Below, one piece after another: positions 13,090 to 16,032 of a stretch of DNA of 16,032 bases. A model generated the notes under the pieces. That model had not been told where the DNA came from and ran no database searches. It was given only the letters and a program-made list of their open reading frames with translations. Source of the stretch: SKVL01 sp964559575 (GTDB taxonomy: Bacteria > Patescibacteriota > Minisyncoccia > Phycocordibacterales > CSBR16-193); assembly GCA_964559575.1 (NCBI GenBank), contig CAZLGQ010000009.1:1-16032 (forward strand), read 5' to 3'. Each line of letters opens with the position of its first letter. Within the stretch, counting starts at the first letter, position 1. Made by a program: the position numbers and the translations under genes.

Positions 13090-14119
13090 ACTGTTTTCCT
13101 ACGATATAGGTATAGATCTTGGTACGGCTTTTACTTTAGTACATGTCGCTGATCAAGGTATTGTTGTGAATGAGCCTTCAGTAGTGGCAGTTAATCAAAA
13201 AACCGGTCAAGTTGTTGCTGTAGGTTCTAAAGCTAAACAGATGATAGGACGTACTCCTGCTCATATAACAGCAATAAGACCTTTGGTTGATGGAGTTGTT
13301 TCAGATTTTGAGGTTACTGAGGAAATGATGTCTTATCTTTTAAATAAAGCTCAAAAAGGTCAGACACTTTTTGGTCCAAGAGTTGTAGTTGGAGTACCTT
13401 CAGGTATAACAAATGTAGAGATAAGAGCTGTTAGAGATGCAGCTAAAAGTGCCGGAGCCAGGGAAGTTCATATTGTTGAAGAACCGATGGCTACTGCTAT
13501 AGGTATTAAATTACCGGTTAAAGATCCTGTAGGTAGTATGGTTATTGATATAGGTGGAGGTACTTCAGATATTGCAGTAATATCATTAGGTGGGGTTGTT
13601 CAGTCGAAAAATCTTCGTATTGCAGGTGATCATTTAAATCAAGATATAATTTCTTATATAAGAAGTGAATTTAAAATATTAATTGGAGATAAGACAGCTG
13701 AAAGTTTAAAAATGGCCATAGGTTCTTTAGTTCCTTTGGATAAACCACTTGAGGCTTCTATAAAAGGCAGGGATCTGGTTAGTGGTTTACCAAAGGAGGT
13801 GGTTGTAACTGATAGTGATATAAGAGAAGCTATATTATTTTCTATTGAGTCTATTGTGGAGTCGGTTAAAGAGGTTGTTGAAATGACTCCTCCTGAAATA
13901 CTTTCCGATGTAATGAATAGGGGTTTATATCTTTCAGGAGGTGGGGCTTTAATAAAAGGTTTACCTGAAGTACTTTATGAATATAGAAAAATACCCATAA
14001 GAGTAGCTGATGATCCTTTAACTGCAGTTGTGAGAGGAACAGGTGTAATTTTAGAAGATATAGATAAATTTAGAGATGTTTTAATAGAACACGAAGATGA
14101 GTTACCTCCAGCAACGTAA
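13070..14119 (+). CDS. mreB: Rod shape-determining protein MreB
   Basis: Bacterial actin that polymerises beneath the membrane and positions lateral cell-wall synthesis. It has 349 residues, normal size. The nucleotide-binding signatures are phosphate-1 DIGIDLGTAFTLV at 12-24, phosphate-2 IDIGGGTSD at 159-167, VEEPMATAIG at 136-145 and an adenosine motif, YLSGGGALIKG, near residues 288-298. Phosphate-1 has Phe where most MreB proteins have Asn (GTANT). The N-terminal MLKKIHKLFS is amphipathic, as expected for membrane binding. The ATG at 13070 lies inside the 3' end of proS, without a Shine-Dalgarno sequence; translational coupling is likely. It is followed by mreC with a 23-base overlap. Confidence 0.96.
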   Translation: MLKKIHKLFSYDIGIDLGTAFTLVHVADQGIVVNEPSVVAVNQKTGQVVAVGSKAKQMIGRTPAHITAIRPLVDGVVSDFEVTEEMMSYLLNKAQKGQTLFGPRVVVGVPSGITNVEIRAVRDAAKSAGAREVHIVEEPMATAIGIKLPVKDPVGSMVIDIGGGTSDIAVISLGGVVQSKNLRIAGDHLNQDIISYIRSEFKILIGDKTAESLKMAIGSLVPLDKPLEASIKGRDLVSGLPKEVVVTDSDIREAILFSIESIVESVKEVVEMTPPEILSDVMNRGLYLSGGGALIKGLPEVLYEYRKIPIRVADDPLTAVVRGTGVILEDIDKFRDVLIEHEDELPPAT

Positions 14120-14903
14120 AAATAAGAAAAATAAAATTTATATTTTTTCAGGAATATTGGTGGTGTTTATTTTTTTAACATCGGTTTTTTATGTTGATCA
14201 TTCTTTTTTTTCCAGTGTTGCTCATACTGTTGGAACTCCTTTTTGGCGTTTAGCTGAAGATGCGGAAGAAAAAAGATCTTCTTTCTTTTCTTTTTTTACT
14301 TCCAAATCAGATCTTATTGCAAAAAAAGAAGACCTGAAGCAAAGAGTAATAGATTTGGAAAAAGAATCCAAAGACGTTCATGCACTTGAATTTGAAAATA
14401 AAGATTTAAGAAGGAAGTTGAATATGAAACCTAAGGGGGATGTAAGTATGGCCAATGTATTAGCAAGACCTCCTCGGGTTCCTTATGATGCTTTGATCAT
14501 AGACGGTGGTAGAGATATGGATTACTCGGTAGGAGACAAGGTTTTTGGAGGAGAATCGGTAATATTGGGCGAGATAAAAGATGTTTACAGGAAAACATCT
14601 TTAGTTGTTTTGTATTCTTCTTCCGGAGAAAGTAATGATGTTTATCTTGAAGATAAGGAAGTTTTATTAGAAGCTAAAGGAAGAGGTGGAGGTAAGTTTA
14701 TTTTAGAAATTCCCAGGGATAAGGATGTTTTAAAAGGCGATTATCTTTTTAAAGTTGATAAAAAGGTATCTCTTTTAGGGGAAGTGGTAGATGTAACGGT
14801 ACCGGATACAGGCGCTTTGAAAATTATTATCGCCAGAGTTCCAATTGATATTTTTTCCATAAAAAGTGTATTTGTGGCTTCAGGTACAGAACTTGATATA
14901 TGA
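14097..14903 (+). CDS. mreC: Rod shape-determining protein MreC
   Basis: Bitopic elongasome scaffold that links MreB to PBP2 in the periplasm or outer membrane face. It has 268 residues. A short basic cytoplasmic tail (RKNKKNK) precedes one membrane helix at about 13-32. A coiled coil follows at about 72-112 (IAKKEDLKQRVIDLEKE), then the paired beta-barrel MreC domain at about 118-268. The ARPPRVPYDALIIDGG segment at 123-138 and the VGDKVFGGESVILGEI stretch are typical of the family. It overlaps mreB by 23 bases and shares ATGA with the next gene, so translation of the three genes is probably coupled. The TGA stop in a classic 4-base overlap supports TGA being a true stop in this genome. Confidence 0.93.
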   Translation: MSYLQQRKNKKNKIYIFSGILVVFIFLTSVFYVDHSFFSSVAHTVGTPFWRLAEDAEEKRSSFFSFFTSKSDLIAKKEDLKQRVIDLEKESKDVHALEFENKDLRRKLNMKPKGDVSMANVLARPPRVPYDALIIDGGRDMDYSVGDKVFGGESVILGEIKDVYRKTSLVVLYSSSGESNDVYLEDKEVLLEAKGRGGGKFILEIPRDKDVLKGDYLFKVDKKVSLLGEVVDVTVPDTGALKIIIARVPIDIFSIKSVFVASGTELDI

Positions 14904-15181
14904 TCCAAATTCAAGAAAAATCTTTTTTTAGTTTGAGTAGAATTATTGTAAATATTTTTGTTTTATTATTAATATTGCTTTCACCTTGGTGGATTTATTC
15001 AACAGTTTCTATTATTTTTCTTTTATATTTTTATTATTACTATGAAATCGTTATTATAGGTTTTTTGATAGATATTTTATACGGCACTTTTATAGTTTTG
15101 GGTTTTCCTTTATTTTTTACCTTTATTTTTTTACTTTTATTTTTAGCTTGGATAATTTTACAAAATAGGGTTTATCAGTGA
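14900..15181 (+). CDS. mreD: MreD-like small membrane protein
   Basis: A 93-residue, almost wholly hydrophobic protein with three to four predicted helices (about 12-29, 32-49, 52-68 and 70-88). Similarity to MreD is limited to general character and the LIDILYG segment at about 57-63, matching the L(L)DLLYG motif of MreD. Full MreD proteins are about 160 residues, so this is a short form. The name rests mainly on its position between mreC and PBP2. The ATG at 14900 overlaps the mreC stop by 4 bases. The stop TGA at 15179 is followed by another in-frame TGA three codons later. Expected role: membrane partner of MreC in the elongasome. Confidence 0.7.
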   Translation: MIQIQEKSFFSLSRIIVNIFVLLLILLSPWWIYSTVSIIFLLYFYYYYEIVIIGFLIDILYGTFIVLGFPLFFTFIFLLLFLAWIILQNRVYQ

Positions 15182-15202
15182 TCTTATTGACTGGACATTT
15201 TA

Positions 15203-15211
15203 TGTTATAAT
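15203..15211 (+). promoter_or_regulatory. Extended -10 promoter element upstream of the PBP2 gene
   Basis: TGTTATAAT, third copy of the same nine bases. The hexamer at 15206-15211 ends 6 bases before the ATG at 15218, so a transcript from it would be leaderless. A TTGACT at 15187-15192 looks like a -35, but its 13-base spacer is too short, so the extended -10 is the better reading. PBP2 may thus be expressed separately from mreBCD. Confidence 0.6.
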
Positions 15212-15217
15212 GTCTTA

Positions 15218-16032
15218 ATGTTTGGGATAAGATCTTGTAGAAAAATAAAAAATATTGATCCGGATGAGGTGTTTGTGGATTCTGTTAATGTTTCAAATCT
15301 TGATCTGAGTCAGATGGAAGGAAAGATGTCTCATCCTATATCTTCCAAAGCTTTTATTGGTTTGGCTGTAGTTTTTTTAATAGTTGTTTTGGTTTTTCTT
15401 TATAATATATGGACCATGCAGATAGTGGAAGGGAGTGTCTATAAGCAGTTAAGTGAAAATAATCGTTTTAATTATAATCCAATTCTAGCTGAAAGAGGAA
15501 TTATTTACTCAAGAGATAATGAAGAATTAGCTTGGAACGAGGTTGAAAAAGAAGGAAAGTATAGTCGTGTTTATACAGAAAAAGAAGGACTAGCTCATAC
15601 TGTAGGTTATTCAAAACCTCCAATGAAGGATATTTATGGAATATATTTTAGAGAACAACATAAAGGAATAGATGGGGCTGAAAAATATTTTAATGATCTG
15701 TTGAATGGAATTAATGGTTTAATGTTTATTGAAAGAGATGCCAGAGGCAATATATATTCTGAGAGTTATCTAGAGACTCCCAGGTCAGGAGATAGTATCG
15801 AACTTAGTATAGATGCAGGTCTTCAAAGTGCCTCTTATTCTTTTTTAGAAGAAACGGCCAAAGAGTCGGAATTTCTTGGTGGAACCGCTTTGATGATGGA
15901 TATAGAATCCGGTGAACTTTTGGTTGCAACTAGTTATCCTGAATATAATTCTTCGGTAATGACTTCAGGTAAAGATGCTGATATGATAAGTGAACTTATT
16001 AATGATGAAAGTAGACCTTTTTTGAATAGGTT
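15218..16032 (+). CDS. mrdA: Penicillin-binding protein 2, N-terminal part (3' truncated by window)
   Basis: Class B PBP, the transpeptidase that cross-links peptidoglycan during elongation. The first 271 residues are visible. They comprise a long hydrophilic cytoplasmic tail of about 44 residues, one membrane helix at about 45-66, and the pedestal (dimerisation) domain beginning with ILAERGIIYSRDNEELAWN at 89-107. HKGIDGAEKYFNDLLNG at 148-164 follows, and the transpeptidase domain starts at GGTALMMDIESGELLVATSYP at 221-241. The catalytic SxxK motif lies beyond the window end. The pedestal is short compared with E. coli PBP2. The position after mreBCD favours PBP2 over the division enzyme FtsI. 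It starts 36 bases after the mreD-like stop with its own promoter element and no Shine-Dalgarno sequence. Confidence 0.92.
   Translation, partial: MFGIRSCRKIKNIDPDEVFVDSVNVSNLDLSQMEGKMSHPISSKAFIGLAVVFLIVVLVFLYNIWTMQIVEGSVYKQLSENNRFNYNPILAERGIIYSRDNEELAWNEVEKEGKYSRVYTEKEGLAHTVGYSKPPMKDIYGIYFREQHKGIDGAEKYFNDLLNGINGLMFIERDARGNIYSESYLETPRSGDSIELSIDAGLQSASYSFLEETAKESEFLGGTALMMDIESGELLVATSYPEYNSSVMTSGKDADMISELINDESRPFLNR

Noticed and set aside
15187..15211. Classical -35/-10 promoter with TTGACT
   Set aside because: The spacer to TATAAT is only 13 bases, too short for sigma-70; the extended -10 element is the better reading.
1..16032. Alternative genetic code with TGA as glycine
   Set aside because: Long genes contain no internal TGA, and TGA is used as the stop in the mreC/mreD ATGA overlap. 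The single case at 9122 is better explained as a mutation or error, though it is kept as a finding.

Overview
The window is AT-rich and compact, with every recognisable gene on the + strand, gaps mostly under 40 bases and several gene overlaps. Gene content and style point to a member of the Candidate Phyla Radiation / Patescibacteria (Parcubacteria-like). The supporting signs are a class I lysyl-tRNA synthetase, a short prolyl-tRNA synthetase without the editing insertion, frr directly followed by an rseP-type protease with no isoprenoid or CDP-diacylglycerol genes between them, and small acidic disordered proteins. Shine-Dalgarno sequences are almost absent. This placement is inference from gene content; no 16S or marker tree could be run. 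The standard bacterial code fits: long genes have no internal TGA, and TGA ends mreC and the mreD-like gene.

Layout. (1) 1-872: C-terminal part of a Pif1/RecD-like helicase with a C-terminal helix-turn-helix domain, cut by the window start. (2) 879-2544: two membrane-anchored envelope proteins, one with a CAP/SCP domain and a C-terminal coiled coil, one unrecognised. (3) 2554-4227: class I LysRS, followed by a clear rho-independent terminator. (4) 4374-5995: an acidic low-complexity protein with two N-terminal UBA-like helical repeats and a 186-bp tandem repeat that contains a 100-N assembly gap, overlapped by a small conserved-looking protein. (5) 6013-8709: P2-type (Ca2+-ATPase-like) cation pump. 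(6) 8765-9877: an isoprenylcysteine-methyltransferase-family membrane protein split by one in-frame TGA, then a DoxX-family membrane protein. (7) 9878-10079: non-coding, with several AT-rich hairpins. (8) 10080-13089: frr, rseP and proS (translation and envelope proteolysis). (9) 13070-16032: mreB, mreC, an mreD-like gene and PBP2 (mrdA, cut by the window end), the elongasome for lateral peptidoglycan synthesis and cell shape.

Most interesting observations: the assembly gap lies exactly inside a tandem repeat and closes perfectly at zero length, so the repeat number is probably collapsed. The single TGA in the methyltransferase-family gene falls where the family has a conserved glycine. An identical 9-base extended -10 element (TGTTATAAT) precedes three genes, twice so close to the ATG that the mRNA would be leaderless. 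I saw no CRISPR array, transposon, phage gene, defence island or RNA gene, and no convincing new multi-gene system. The unexplained pieces are the repeat protein with its overlapping partner, the disrupted methyltransferase and the promoter architecture.
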